20,859 nt of DNA from Ruminococcus sp. (lineage in GTDB: Bacteria; Bacillota; Clostridia; Oscillospirales; Ruminococcaceae): assembly GCA_019417865.1 (NCBI GenBank), contig DYCW01000035.1:23481-44339 (forward strand), read 5' to 3'. A program made the position numbers and the translations under genes. Position 1 is the stretch's first letter. Each line of letters opens with the position of its first letter. Shown in pieces: positions 7,679 to 14,745 of this stretch. Below the pieces are notes generated by a model that saw only the letters and a list, made by a program, of their open reading frames with translations, had not been told where the DNA came from and made no database searches.

Positions 7679-8800
7679 ATGACGGATTTCATTTATGAGG
7701 ACGCATTTGAGCCGGATGTAAATATTAAAGTAGTCGGTGTCGGCGGCGGCGGCGGAAATGCCCTGAACTGCATGGTGGCATCTGGTGTGCAGGATATTGA
7801 ATATATTGCCATTAATACGGATGCAAAAGCTTTGAATAATTCCAAGGCAACCACACGCATTCAGATCGGTGCAAAACTCACAAAAGGCAGAGGGGCAGGC
7901 AATAAACCTACCATCGGTCAGCAGAGTGCAGAGGAAAATAAGGAAGAGATTGAAGCAGCTCTCAAGGGTGCAGACATGGTGTTTATTACCGCTGGTATGG
8001 GCGGCGGTACGGGTACTGGTGCAGCTCCGGTTGTTGCAAGATTGGCACAGGAAGCTGGTATCCTGACCGTTGCAGTTGTGACAAAACCTTTCGCATTTGA
8101 ACGGGAACAGAAGATGGCACAGGCAGAAAAGGGCATCATGGAACTGAAAAAGTACGTAGATTCCCTGATTGTAATTCCGAATGAAAAGCTGCTGGAAGGT
8201 ATGGATAAGCCATTGACTATGCGGGAATCCTTTGCTTTGGCGGATGATATCCTGAAAACTGGCGTGAAGAGTATTTCCGATTTGATTGTAGAAGAAGGCT
8301 ACATCAATCTGGACTTTGCAGATGTTTCTACGATTATGAAGGGTGCCGGTTATGCCCACTTGGCAATCGGTCATGGTTCCGGCAAGGACAAGGCAAAGGA
8401 AGCTGCCAATGCCGTTATCGCAAGCCCGCTGCTGGAAACTTCTATTGCCGGTGCAAAACGCTTGTTGATCAATATTACAATGAGCGAGGATATTCTCTCT
8501 TCCGATGTGGACAACGCAACCAAGATGATTACCGACAAGGCTGCCGACAATGTAGAATTTATTTTTGGTACAGCCTTCAAGGAAGATATGCAGGATGAAA
8601 TGACCATCACTGTGATTGCTGCTGGTTTTGGGGAAGAACTGGAAGCACTGGAGGAAGAAGCAGCAGAGCCAGTGGAAGAAACGCCGGTAGAACCAGAGCC
8701 GCAACCACAGCCAACCAGAACGGCAACGGCTAATAGTGGCAAAAAGCCAGCAGATCCGGATGATATCATGGCGATTTTTGAGATCCTGGATCGAAAGTAA
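7679..8800 (+). CDS. ftsZ: FtsZ, tubulin-like division GTPase
   Basis: FtsZ polymerises with GTP under the membrane to form the division ring. The 373-residue protein shows a glycine-rich N-terminal loop (VGVGGGGGNALN, 19-30), the tubulin signature GGGTGTG (108-114) and the T7 catalytic loop NLDFAD (210-215). The globular core ends near residue 320. A short acidic, Pro/Gln-rich linker of about 40 residues leads to a C-terminal peptide ending IMAIFEILDRK. That peptide differs from the DIPTFLRNR-like peptide of Bacillus, which binds FtsA, SepF and other anchors. ATG 7679 has AGGAGGA at 7664-7670. The gene has its own promoter and terminator. No ftsA precedes it, unlike the Bacillus and Escherichia order, so another membrane anchor such as SepF is likely (inference). 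Confidence 0.98.
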   Translation: MTDFIYEDAFEPDVNIKVVGVGGGGGNALNCMVASGVQDIEYIAINTDAKALNNSKATTRIQIGAKLTKGRGAGNKPTIGQQSAEENKEEIEAALKGADMVFITAGMGGGTGTGAAPVVARLAQEAGILTVAVVTKPFAFEREQKMAQAEKGIMELKKYVDSLIVIPNEKLLEGMDKPLTMRESFALADDILKTGVKSISDLIVEEGYINLDFADVSTIMKGAGYAHLAIGHGSGKDKAKEAANAVIASPLLETSIAGAKRLLINITMSEDILSSDVDNATKMITDKAADNVEFIFGTAFKEDMQDEMTITVIAAGFGEELEALEEEAAEPVEETPVEPEPQPQPTRTATANSGKKPADPDDIMAIFEILDRK

Positions 8801-8820
8801 CCATTGTGTAAAAAGTATGG

Positions 8821-8853
8821 AAAATCCGGATGCGTGTAGCAACCGGATTTTTT
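8821..8853 (+). terminator. Intrinsic terminator after ftsZ
   Basis: The stem AAAATCCGG (8821-8829) pairs with CCGGATTTT (8843-8851). A further inner TGC/GCA pairing leaves a small GTGTA loop. The right arm runs into six T residues (8848-8853). It lies 20 bases after the ftsZ stop. Confidence 0.88.
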
Positions 8854-8935
8854 GTGAATTTGACCGAATTTAATTCAATGAAATTGGAAAAAATGACGGT
8901 TTTACAGCTTGCCATCTGTTTTTTTGGAAAACATA

Positions 8936-8964
8936 TTGACAAGTAGCAGCTTTTTCGGTATAAT
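8936..8964 (+). promoter_or_regulatory. Consensus-perfect sigma-A promoter
   Basis: TTGACA (8936-8941) and TATAAT (8959-8964) are separated by exactly 17 bases, matching the consensus at all twelve positions. Transcription should start near 8970-8972. The next gene starts at 9185, so the transcript has a leader of about 215 bases. Such a strong promoter suggests an abundant transcript. It lies in the 384-base stretch between ftsZ and the zinc-ribbon gene, after the ftsZ terminator and about 80 bases of AT-rich sequence in which I see nothing else. Confidence 0.88.
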
Positions 8965-8969
8965 AAGAC

Positions 8970-9184
8970 AGTAGCACGCCTGATGGAAAAACAAGTTGTG
9001 CTGCTAGAATATTGAGGATCGATAGCTTAATTAAAAGCATTGTTTTACAAAGATGTCGGTGGAAATCCGTTCTCGATCCAAAAAACTTTTTTTTATTGCA
9101 AATGCCGTTTCTGTGTCAAGGAAAACAGAAAACGGCGGAATAATGCAGCAAGAAAGGCGTTATTCAGAAAGGAAAGGTCACATT
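8970..9184 (+). other. Long structured leader or small RNA upstream of the zinc-ribbon gene
   Basis: Three blocks of inverted repeats follow the perfect promoter. First, AGTAGCAC (8970-8977) pairs with GTGCTGCT (8998-9005), with one G-U pair, right at the expected transcript start. Second, GGATCGA (9016-9022) pairs with TCGATCC (9073-9079) and encloses small hairpins: GCTT/AAGC at 9025-9038, TTGT/ACAA at 9040-9050, and a weak CGG/CCG at 9057-9069. It could fold as a multi-branch element. Third, GCCGTTTCTGT (9104-9114) pairs with ACAGAAAACGGC (9125-9136) with one bulge. An A-rich then T-rich run (9080-9094) lies between the second and third. I do not recognise a known riboswitch class. The leader may control the downstream gene or be a separate small RNA. 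Confidence 0.5.
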
Positions 9185-9469
9185 ATGTACGAAGATAAGA
9201 CTTTAGTATGCAAGGATTGCGGAGCGGAGTTCGTATTCACTGCAGGAGAACAGGAATTTTATGCAGAAAAAGGCTTTGTTAATGAGCCGAAGCGTTGCAA
9301 GAGCTGCCGTGATGCAAAGAAAAATGCATCTGGAAATAAGCCGGAACGGGAAATGTTCACAGCAACCTGTGCTGCATGCGGCAAGGAAGCAAGAGTACCG
9401 TTTCAGCCGAGAGAAGATCGTGCTGTATATTGCAGCGAATGTTTTGCAAAGATGAAGGAAGCAGAATAA
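9185..9469 (+). CDS. Small double zinc-ribbon protein
   Basis: This 94-residue cytoplasmic protein begins MYEDKTLVCKDCGAEF and continues with FTAGEQEFYAEKGF and a C-x2-C in KRCKSCRDAKK. That is the pattern of the 'probable zinc-binding' (trcl-type) zinc-ribbon family. A second metal site follows: ATCAACGKEARVPF, then YCSECF. Each half has two CxxC pairs, so two bound zinc ions are expected. The biochemical role of the family is not known; nucleic-acid or protein binding is a guess. The start at 9185 is chosen because it gives the family N-terminus and has GAAAGGT at 9172-9178. The frame extends upstream to ATG 9143 and ATG 9053, but those residues look unlike the family and 9053 has no ribosome-binding site. 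Confidence 0.85.
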   Translation: MYEDKTLVCKDCGAEFVFTAGEQEFYAEKGFVNEPKRCKSCRDAKKNASGNKPEREMFTATCAACGKEARVPFQPREDRAVYCSECFAKMKEAE

Positions 9470-9481
9470 GCAAACGCAAAC

Positions 9482-9532
9482 ATACAAGGGCAATGGCATA
9501 GCAATTCTGCTGTGCCTTGCTTTGTCTTGTAT
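9482..9532 (+). other. Large imperfect hairpin between the zinc-ribbon and DUF1858 genes
   Basis: Nested arms pair as follows: ATACAAG (9482-9488) with CTTGTAT (9526-9532), GCAA (9490-9493) with TTGC (9517-9520), and GGCATAGCA (9495-9503) with TGCTGTGCC (9508-9516), closing an ATTC tetraloop. There is no T-run on either side, so it is not a classical intrinsic terminator. It may stabilise the 3' end of the zinc-ribbon mRNA or reduce read-through into the next gene. Confidence 0.6.
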
Positions 9533-9587
9533 AAATGAAACCATTTCGGATAAGCTAATCATATGCTGAAAAGCAGGAGGAATCAAA

Positions 9588-9818
9588 ATGGCTGTAACAA
9601 TTACAAAGGATACCATTATTGGAGACATTCTGGATATTGCACCGGAAACTGCACCGTTGTTTATGGCAATTGGGATGCATTGTCTTGGCTGTCCGGCTTC
9701 CAGAGGCGAAACAGTAGAAGAAGCTTGCATGGTACACGGCATTGAGGTGGATGAACTGTTGGAAGAACTGAACAAGCAGATTGCATCCAGTGCAGCCGCT
9801 GCCACGACAGAAGCGTAA
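9588..9818 (+). CDS. DUF1858 domain protein
   Basis: This 76-residue protein is almost entirely one DUF1858 domain. It begins with a KDTIIGDIL segment, then an APLFMAIGMHC segment, then the family signature CLGCPASRGETVEEACMVHG (residues 33-52), with a CxxC pair that may bind metal or form a disulfide. The domain occurs alone or fused to other domains, for example in proteins linked to iron-sulfur or redox metabolism. Its molecular function is not established. ATG 9588 has AGGAGG at 9575-9580, 7 bases away. A terminator follows 25 bases after the stop. It is the second small Cys-containing protein in a row, possibly read from the strong promoter at 8936. The last 12 residues are Ala/Thr/Ser-rich. 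Confidence 0.85.
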   Translation: MAVTITKDTIIGDILDIAPETAPLFMAIGMHCLGCPASRGETVEEACMVHGIEVDELLEELNKQIASSAAAATTEA

Positions 9819-9843
9819 CCAAGATAGCAGGAAAACACAAAAG

Positions 9844-9876
9844 CGGTCGTCCAGGTTTGATGGGCGGCCGTTTTTT
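9844..9876 (+). terminator. Intrinsic terminator after the DUF1858 gene
   Basis: CGGTCGTCC (9844-9852) pairs with GGGCGGCCG (9862-9870) over 9 bp including two G-U pairs. The loop is 9 bases and six T residues follow (9871-9876). Confidence 0.88.
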
Positions 9877-9944
9877 CTTCTAAATAAAGACTTTTCCGAT
9901 GATTTTATAGAAAAATTATGATACAGAAAAAGGAGGAGACATGG

Positions 9945-10643
9945 ATGTTGAATAAGCGGCTGCAAGCTTGTGCAGCATGGGTAACAATGGGTGGCGTGGT
10001 CTGCGATGTGGGGACTGATCACGCTTATCTGGCAGCAGAACTGCTCCGAAATCATATTTGCAGGCATGTCATTGCATCGGATATTGGAGAAGGACCATTA
10101 CAAGCTGCAAAGCGGACATTGGAACAGGCGGGTTTGTTGGAACAAGCTACCTTGAAATTGTCCGATGGGTTACAGCAGATCGATGGGAAAGATGTCACGG
10201 ATGTTGTCATTGCCGGTATGGGTGGCGAAACGATTGTACATATTTTGAAACCATGCAAGTGGATTCAAAACGGCGTGAATTTGATTTTACAGCCGATGAC
10301 AAAGATTCCGCTGCTGCGGAAGTGGTTGGCGGAAAATGGCTATGCGATAGATAGAGAGCAAATTGTAAAAGAAGGACGATTTTTTTATACCGTCATGCAG
10401 GTGCACTATGATGGAGTGCAGCGGCAGCTGACACCATTGCAAGCAGAGATTGGGATGCAGGATTGGAGTTTACCCGTTGTACAGGCGTATTTGCAGCGAA
10501 AAAAAAGACGATTTCAGGAGATTGCAGCACAAATGCAAAAGGGAAATCAGCCAGAAGCAGAAAACTATCAACAGCTTGCAAAGGAAATCGATTTTTATAT
10601 GCAGGAAGCAGAATGTGATTCTCTAATAGAAAGGAATGTGTGA
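9945..10643 (+). CDS. trmK: TrmK, tRNA (adenine-22-N1) methyltransferase
   Basis: TrmK uses S-adenosylmethionine to methylate N1 of A22 in bacterial tRNAs. The 232-residue protein begins with MLNKRLQACAAWV, then the SAM-binding motif VCDVGTDHAYLA (19-30), an acidic ASDIGEGPL motif, and DVVIAGMGGETI, all typical of the TrmK (YqfN, COG2384) family. The C-terminal part is a helical region with many Gln and Lys. ATG 9945 has AGGAGG at 9931-9936, 8 bases away; an in-frame ATG at 9918 lies upstream of that site and is not used here. It is followed one base later by the Nif3-family gene, the same pairing as yqfN-yqfO in Bacillus, which supports the call. Confidence 0.93.
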   Translation: MLNKRLQACAAWVTMGGVVCDVGTDHAYLAAELLRNHICRHVIASDIGEGPLQAAKRTLEQAGLLEQATLKLSDGLQQIDGKDVTDVVIAGMGGETIVHILKPCKWIQNGVNLILQPMTKIPLLRKWLAENGYAIDREQIVKEGRFFYTVMQVHYDGVQRQLTPLQAEIGMQDWSLPVVQAYLQRKKRRFQEIAAQMQKGNQPEAENYQQLAKEIDFYMQEAECDSLIERNV

Positions 10644-10644
10644 A

Positions 10645-11442
10645 ATGGTAACCGTGAAAGAAGTCTATCAGGTAATTGACGCCTTTGCCCCTTTTTCCAC
10701 GCAGGAAAAGTGGGATAATTCCGGTTTGCTGGCAGGAGATTTTTCCATGCCAGTGAAAAAAGTCTATGTGACATTGGATATTTCCAATGAAACCATTGCG
10801 GCGGCGGCTGCACAAGGTGCAGATTTGATGGTGGCACATCATCCCATTATTTTTTCTCCGTTAAAACAGCTCGCTCCGCAGCATCCGGTTTGGAAGCTGG
10901 CAGCAAATAATTTGGCTGCCATTTGTGTCCATACACCATTAGATTGTGCGTGCGGTGGCATCAATGACCGGCTGCATACTATACTGCAAGAGCCATTGCA
11001 GCTTTGTGGCAAGATTGCTGCACCAGCGGCGAATGGTAATGGGATTGGCTTCGGCTGGGCAGATACCAGTGCAGTGGCTTGGGAGGCAAAAACATTGGCA
11101 GAGACATTGCGTCAGACATTGGGCTGTACCGTGGTTCGTTATACACCGGTACAACATCCGATTCAGAACATTTATGTGGGCTGTGGTGCTTGTGCCTCCA
11201 TGCTGGAGGAGGCAGCAGCCATGGGTTGCGATGCTATGATTACCGGCGATGTCAAGCATGATCGTTGGTATGCAGCAAGGAATTTGGACATTGCTCTGTT
11301 CGACTGCGGACACTATCATACGGAACAGATTGCAGTGCAAATTCTCAAGGAACGCTTACAGACCAGTCTGCCGGAAGTAGAAGTGATTTGTGATTCATAT
11401 GGAGATCCGGTTTGCTATGCAATGGGGGGCGAGCAGACATGA
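10645..11442 (+). CDS. Nif3/DUF34 family dinuclear-metal protein
   Basis: Members of this family are ring-shaped hexamers with a two-metal site; GTP cyclohydrolase-like or metal-handling roles have been proposed, but the true function is unsettled. The 265-residue protein has the short form, without the central insert seen in Bacillus YqfO. Visible motifs are EKWDNSGLLAGD near the N-terminus, AHHPIIF with the metal-binding His pair (H65-H66), HTPLD (96-100), TGDVKHD near 200, and DCGHYHTE near 219-226, supplying the last His and Glu ligands. The start is ATG 10645, with AAAGGA about 9 bases upstream; ATG 10636 directly abuts that site. It starts one base after trmK and its stop overlaps the rlmA start as ATGA. 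Confidence 0.9.
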   Translation: MVTVKEVYQVIDAFAPFSTQEKWDNSGLLAGDFSMPVKKVYVTLDISNETIAAAAAQGADLMVAHHPIIFSPLKQLAPQHPVWKLAANNLAAICVHTPLDCACGGINDRLHTILQEPLQLCGKIAAPAANGNGIGFGWADTSAVAWEAKTLAETLRQTLGCTVVRYTPVQHPIQNIYVGCGACASMLEEAAAMGCDAMITGDVKHDRWYAARNLDIALFDCGHYHTEQIAVQILKERLQTSLPEVEVICDSYGDPVCYAMGGEQT

Positions 11443-12260
11443 GTATTTGGCGTTGTCCGATTTGTGTAGCTTCCATGCAGAAGCAGGAAAAGGGGATTCG
11501 CTGTTTGAATGGGCACTGTTTCGATGTTGCCAAAAGCGGCTATGTGAATCTTTTGCCTGTGCAGCAGAAACGTACCAAACAGCCAGGCGATAATTTGCAG
11601 ATGGTGCGGGCAAGACGGGATTTTTTGCAGGCGGGTTATTATGCATTATTTCAACAGGCAGTTTGTGAAATGACGGTATCTGCAATGCCGCAAAAAGGGA
11701 TTTTGCTGGATGCCGGCTGTGGAGATGGTTATTATACAGCAGCAGTAACAGAGGCATTGCAATCCTCAGGAAAAGATGTACAGGTTTATGGTGTGGATAT
11801 TTCTAAATATGCGGTCGATTTGGCGGCAAGGCACTGTAGGGCGGCTTCATTTGCGGTGGGCAGTGTGTTTCATCTGCCGGTATCAGATCATTGCTGTGAC
11901 GGGTTGATTTCCCTGTTTGCACCATATGCTGGAACAGAGTTTCAACGAGTGTTGAAACCAGGTGGTGTGATGATTTTGGGCATACCAGCAGCAAGACACT
12001 TGATCGGGCTGAAACAGGCAATTTATGATACGCCATATGAGAATGCAGTAAAGCCATATGCATTAGAAGGGTTTTCGTTTATTGGAAAACGTACCATAGA
12101 AACTGTGATTTCCCTGCCAAATCAAACTGCGATTCAGAATCTGTTTGCGATGACACCGTATTATTATAAGACCGGTCAGAAGGAACAGGCACGATTGGCG
12201 GAATTGGAAACGCTGGAGACAGAGATTGCATTTGAACTATTACAATATCAAAAAGAATGA
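11439..12260 (+). CDS. rlmA: RlmA-type 23S rRNA (guanine-N1) methyltransferase
   Basis: RlmA enzymes methylate N1 of a guanine in helix 35 of 23S rRNA, G745 in Escherichia or G748 in Gram-positives (where the enzyme, TlrB, affects macrolide response). The 273-residue protein has an N-terminal zinc site, with C6, C9, C22 and H26 in CPIC and CLNGHCFD. It then has AKSGYVNLLP, and a Rossmann SAM domain with LLDAGCGDGYY near residues 89-99 and an acidic GVDISK motif. The spacing of the zinc ligands matches RlmA. The start ATG 11439 overlaps the nif3 stop by four bases. The Gram-positive context makes the G748 (RlmA-II) specificity more likely, but the sequence alone does not prove it. Confidence 0.87.
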   Translation: MSIWRCPICVASMQKQEKGIRCLNGHCFDVAKSGYVNLLPVQQKRTKQPGDNLQMVRARRDFLQAGYYALFQQAVCEMTVSAMPQKGILLDAGCGDGYYTAAVTEALQSSGKDVQVYGVDISKYAVDLAARHCRAASFAVGSVFHLPVSDHCCDGLISLFAPYAGTEFQRVLKPGGVMILGIPAARHLIGLKQAIYDTPYENAVKPYALEGFSFIGKRTIETVISLPNQTAIQNLFAMTPYYYKTGQKEQARLAELETLETEIAFELLQYQKE

Positions 12261-12288
12261 AGCGTTAGGCTGCGAAAGGAGAAATTTT

Positions 12289-12966
12289 ATGGACAATACG
12301 ACCCCATTTTCTGTGAATGATTATGATGGCAATGTGAGAAGTGTAATTCCCTTTTACGATACGATTCATGAACAGATTATAGAATTGGCATCGGTTTATT
12401 TTGGAGATAAGCCAATTCGCCTGTTGGATACGGGATGTGGCAGTGGTACATTTTTGGAAAAAGCCTTGGAACAGCTTCGCATTGATACAGCAGTACTGTG
12501 TGATCCATCAGAATATATGCTGCAAACAGCAAAGGAAAAGCTTTCTGCAACATCGGGAATTTTTCAGTTTTTACAAGTTGGTTCACAGGATTTGCCTTTT
12601 TCAGAGGAATTTGATCTGGTGACAGCCATACAGTCCCATCATTATTTTCAACCGGAACAGCGAAAGCAGGCATTGCAGCGTTGCTTTCAGGCATTAAAAC
12701 CTGGCGGTTTGTTTGTGACATTTGAAAATACTGCACCTGACAGTGAAATCGGTAAGCAATTGTTGCGGAAACGACTGGAACATTATGGGTTACAGCATGG
12801 TAGATCGGAAGAAGCGGTGAAATCGCATTCCCAGCGATATGGAACAGAATTTTTTCCGATTACAGTACAGGAACAATTGAAACAGCTGAAAGAAAGCGGT
12901 TTTCTCTGTGCAGAGGTGTTCTGGCATTCGTATTTGCAGGTTGGATTTTATGCTGTGAAGGCATAA
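12289..12966 (+). CDS. Class I SAM-dependent methyltransferase, substrate unknown
   Basis: This 225-residue soluble protein has the standard Rossmann methyltransferase order. Motif I is LLDTGCGSGTF (45-55). An acidic residue follows in CDPSEYML, then an AIQSHHYF segment, and the post-motif ALKPGGLFVTFEN. The N-terminal part (NVRSVIPFYDTIHEQ) resembles small-molecule methyltransferases of the Methyltransf_11/25 type. I do not recognise a substrate-specific family. ATG 12289 has AAGGAG at 12276-12281. It sits 28 bases after rlmA and 30 before rqcH in the same run of genes. It does not look like a duplicate of rlmA, since it has no zinc site and little similarity outside motif I. Confidence 0.8.
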   Translation: MDNTTPFSVNDYDGNVRSVIPFYDTIHEQIIELASVYFGDKPIRLLDTGCGSGTFLEKALEQLRIDTAVLCDPSEYMLQTAKEKLSATSGIFQFLQVGSQDLPFSEEFDLVTAIQSHHYFQPEQRKQALQRCFQALKPGGLFVTFENTAPDSEIGKQLLRKRLEHYGLQHGRSEEAVKSHSQRYGTEFFPITVQEQLKQLKESGFLCAEVFWHSYLQVGFYAVKA

Positions 12967-12996
12967 TGGGAACGACAAACAGAAAGGAGTACGAAC

Positions 12997-14745
12997 ATGG
13001 CATTAGACGGTGCTTTTTTATATGCAGTTCGACAAGAGCTATCTGGGTTGATTGGTGCAAGAATCGAGAAGATTCATCAGCCGACAAGGGAAGAGATTTT
13101 AATTTCTCTGCGTAATCCGGAGGGCAGTCATAAAATTTTAATCTCCGCTTCTGCGGATCGTGCCCGTGTACACTTGACCCATCAGAATATTGACAATCCG
13201 GCAGCACCGCCGATGTTCTGTATGCTGCTGCGAAAACGGCTTGGCAGCGGAAAATTGCTTGCGATTCGACAAGACGGTCTGGAACGGGTTCTATATTTTG
13301 ATTTTTCTTGTGTGAATACCCTGGGCGATGTGGTGCAACTGACGCTTGCTTGTGAAATTATGGGGAAATACTCCAACTTGATTCTCATTGATGAGAATGG
13401 CAAGGTCATCGACAGTATTAAGAGGGTGGATGCCGAGATGTCTCGGAAACGATTGGTGTTGCCGGGAATTGCCTATGCCCTGCCGCCGGCAGAACCCCGA
13501 TTGAACTTTTTAACAGTGGAACGGGACGTTTTGCAAGCAGCCATTGCGGAGAAAAGTGGTGCATTGTATAAGGTGCTGCTGCAAACGCTGGAGGGCGTTT
13601 CGCCGGTTCTGGTACGGGAGTGGGCATTCTATACCGGACGAGGCGAGGAATGCCGTGCAGAGACGCTGACAGAAGCACAGATGGAACGGCTGCTTTACAT
13701 CATCCAAAAGACAAAAGAACGATTGTTACAACAGGATTGTATTTTTACCATTGCTGCCACCAAAGAAGGACAGCTGAAAGACTTTTCTTTTCTTCCATTG
13801 CATCAGTTTGGCACGCTGCTGTATACAAGGACCATGCCATCGGCATGTGCAGTGTTGGATTATTTCTATGCAGAACGAGACCGTTATGCCCGTGTCCGGC
13901 AGCGAGCCAATGACCTATTTCATCTGCTGCTGCATGCAACAGAGCGGATTCAGAGGAGAATGGCTGTACAGACAGAAGAGTTAGAGCAATGTGCAGAAAA
14001 AGAAGATTTTCGCCGCAAAGCAGACCTACTTTCAGCGAACCTGTATCGTTTGAAAAAAGGGGATACCGTGGCAAATCTGGAAGATTTCTACGAGTCGGAT
14101 TGTCCAACCGTTTCGATTCCATTGGATGTGCGGCTGACACCGCCGCAGAACGCCCAACGGTATTATCAGCAGTACAAGAAAGCTTGCACTGCGGAAACGG
14201 TGCTGACAGAACAAATTGCAAAAGGAAAAGCAGAATTGCAATATTTGGAAAGTGTGTTGGATGCATTGACCCGTGCAGAGACGGAAATGGATATGGAACA
14301 GCTGCGACAGGAATTGATGGAACAGGGTTATTTGCGTCGCACCAGCCGCAACCGTCGACCGGTCAAGGTACAGCAACCGCTTGTGTTTACAGCTTCTGAT
14401 GGCACGCAGATTTTTGTTGGCAGGAATAACTTGCAGAATGACCGCCTGACTTTGAAGACAGCCGCAAAGACTGATATATGGCTGCATACGCAGAATATTC
14501 CAGGTTCGCATGTCATTATTGCGGCAAATGGAACCATGCCGTCTGAGCAGACCATTTTAGAAGCGGCACAGCTCGCTGCATGGCACAGCAAAGCACAACA
14601 GTCTGCACAGGTTCCTGTGGATTACTGTCTGGTGAAGTATGTCAAAAAGCCAGTGGGAGCGAAACCGGGCATGGTGATTTTTACAAATCAAAAAACGCTG
14701 TATGTTACCCCGAATGCCAATCCGGCAGAACAGGAGCAGATATGA
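12997..14745 (+). CDS. rqcH: RqcH, NFACT-family ribosome quality control protein
   Basis: RqcH binds stalled 50S subunits carrying peptidyl-tRNA and recruits tRNA-Ala to add C-terminal alanine tails that mark the peptide for degradation. The family was earlier annotated as fibronectin-binding (FbpA/PavA). The 582-residue protein begins MALDGAFLYAVRQEL. Its NFACT-N domain (about 1-200) includes EIMGKYSNLIL (120-130) and DSIKR (139-143). A helix-hairpin/coiled-coil middle spans about 280-440. The C-terminal NFACT-R (DUF814) domain at about 465-570 includes VGRNNLQNDRLT and WLHTQNIPGSHVII. The DR pair of Bacillus RqcH appears here as ER (E96-R97). ATG 12997 has AAAGGAG upstream. Its stop overlaps the next start as ATGA. 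Confidence 0.94.
   Translation: MALDGAFLYAVRQELSGLIGARIEKIHQPTREEILISLRNPEGSHKILISASADRARVHLTHQNIDNPAAPPMFCMLLRKRLGSGKLLAIRQDGLERVLYFDFSCVNTLGDVVQLTLACEIMGKYSNLILIDENGKVIDSIKRVDAEMSRKRLVLPGIAYALPPAEPRLNFLTVERDVLQAAIAEKSGALYKVLLQTLEGVSPVLVREWAFYTGRGEECRAETLTEAQMERLLYIIQKTKERLLQQDCIFTIAATKEGQLKDFSFLPLHQFGTLLYTRTMPSACAVLDYFYAERDRYARVRQRANDLFHLLLHATERIQRRMAVQTEELEQCAEKEDFRRKADLLSANLYRLKKGDTVANLEDFYESDCPTVSIPLDVRLTPPQNAQRYYQQYKKACTAETVLTEQIAKGKAELQYLESVLDALTRAETEMDMEQLRQELMEQGYLRRTSRNRRPVKVQQPLVFTASDGTQIFVGRNNLQNDRLTLKTAAKTDIWLHTQNIPGSHVIIAANGTMPSEQTILEAAQLAAWHSKAQQSAQVPVDYCLVKYVKKPVGAKPGMVIFTNQKTLYVTPNANPAEQEQI

Noticed and set aside
7643..8842. A 399-codon open frame on the minus strand opposite ftsZ
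   Set aside because: It lies wholly across ftsZ, has a Cys/His/Phe-rich composition typical of an antisense shadow, and has no ribosome-binding site or family motif.
9080..9094. Intrinsic terminator ending a small RNA at the T-run 9087-9094
   Set aside because: The T-run is 7 bases beyond the preceding stem (TCGATCC ending at 9079) with an A-run between, so it is not a standard terminator. Early termination there is possible but unsupported.
9053..9184. Upstream extension of the zinc-ribbon protein to ATG 9053 or ATG 9143
   Set aside because: ATG 9053 has no ribosome-binding site, and the added residues lie in the structured leader and do not resemble the family, which starts at MYEDKTLVCKDCG.
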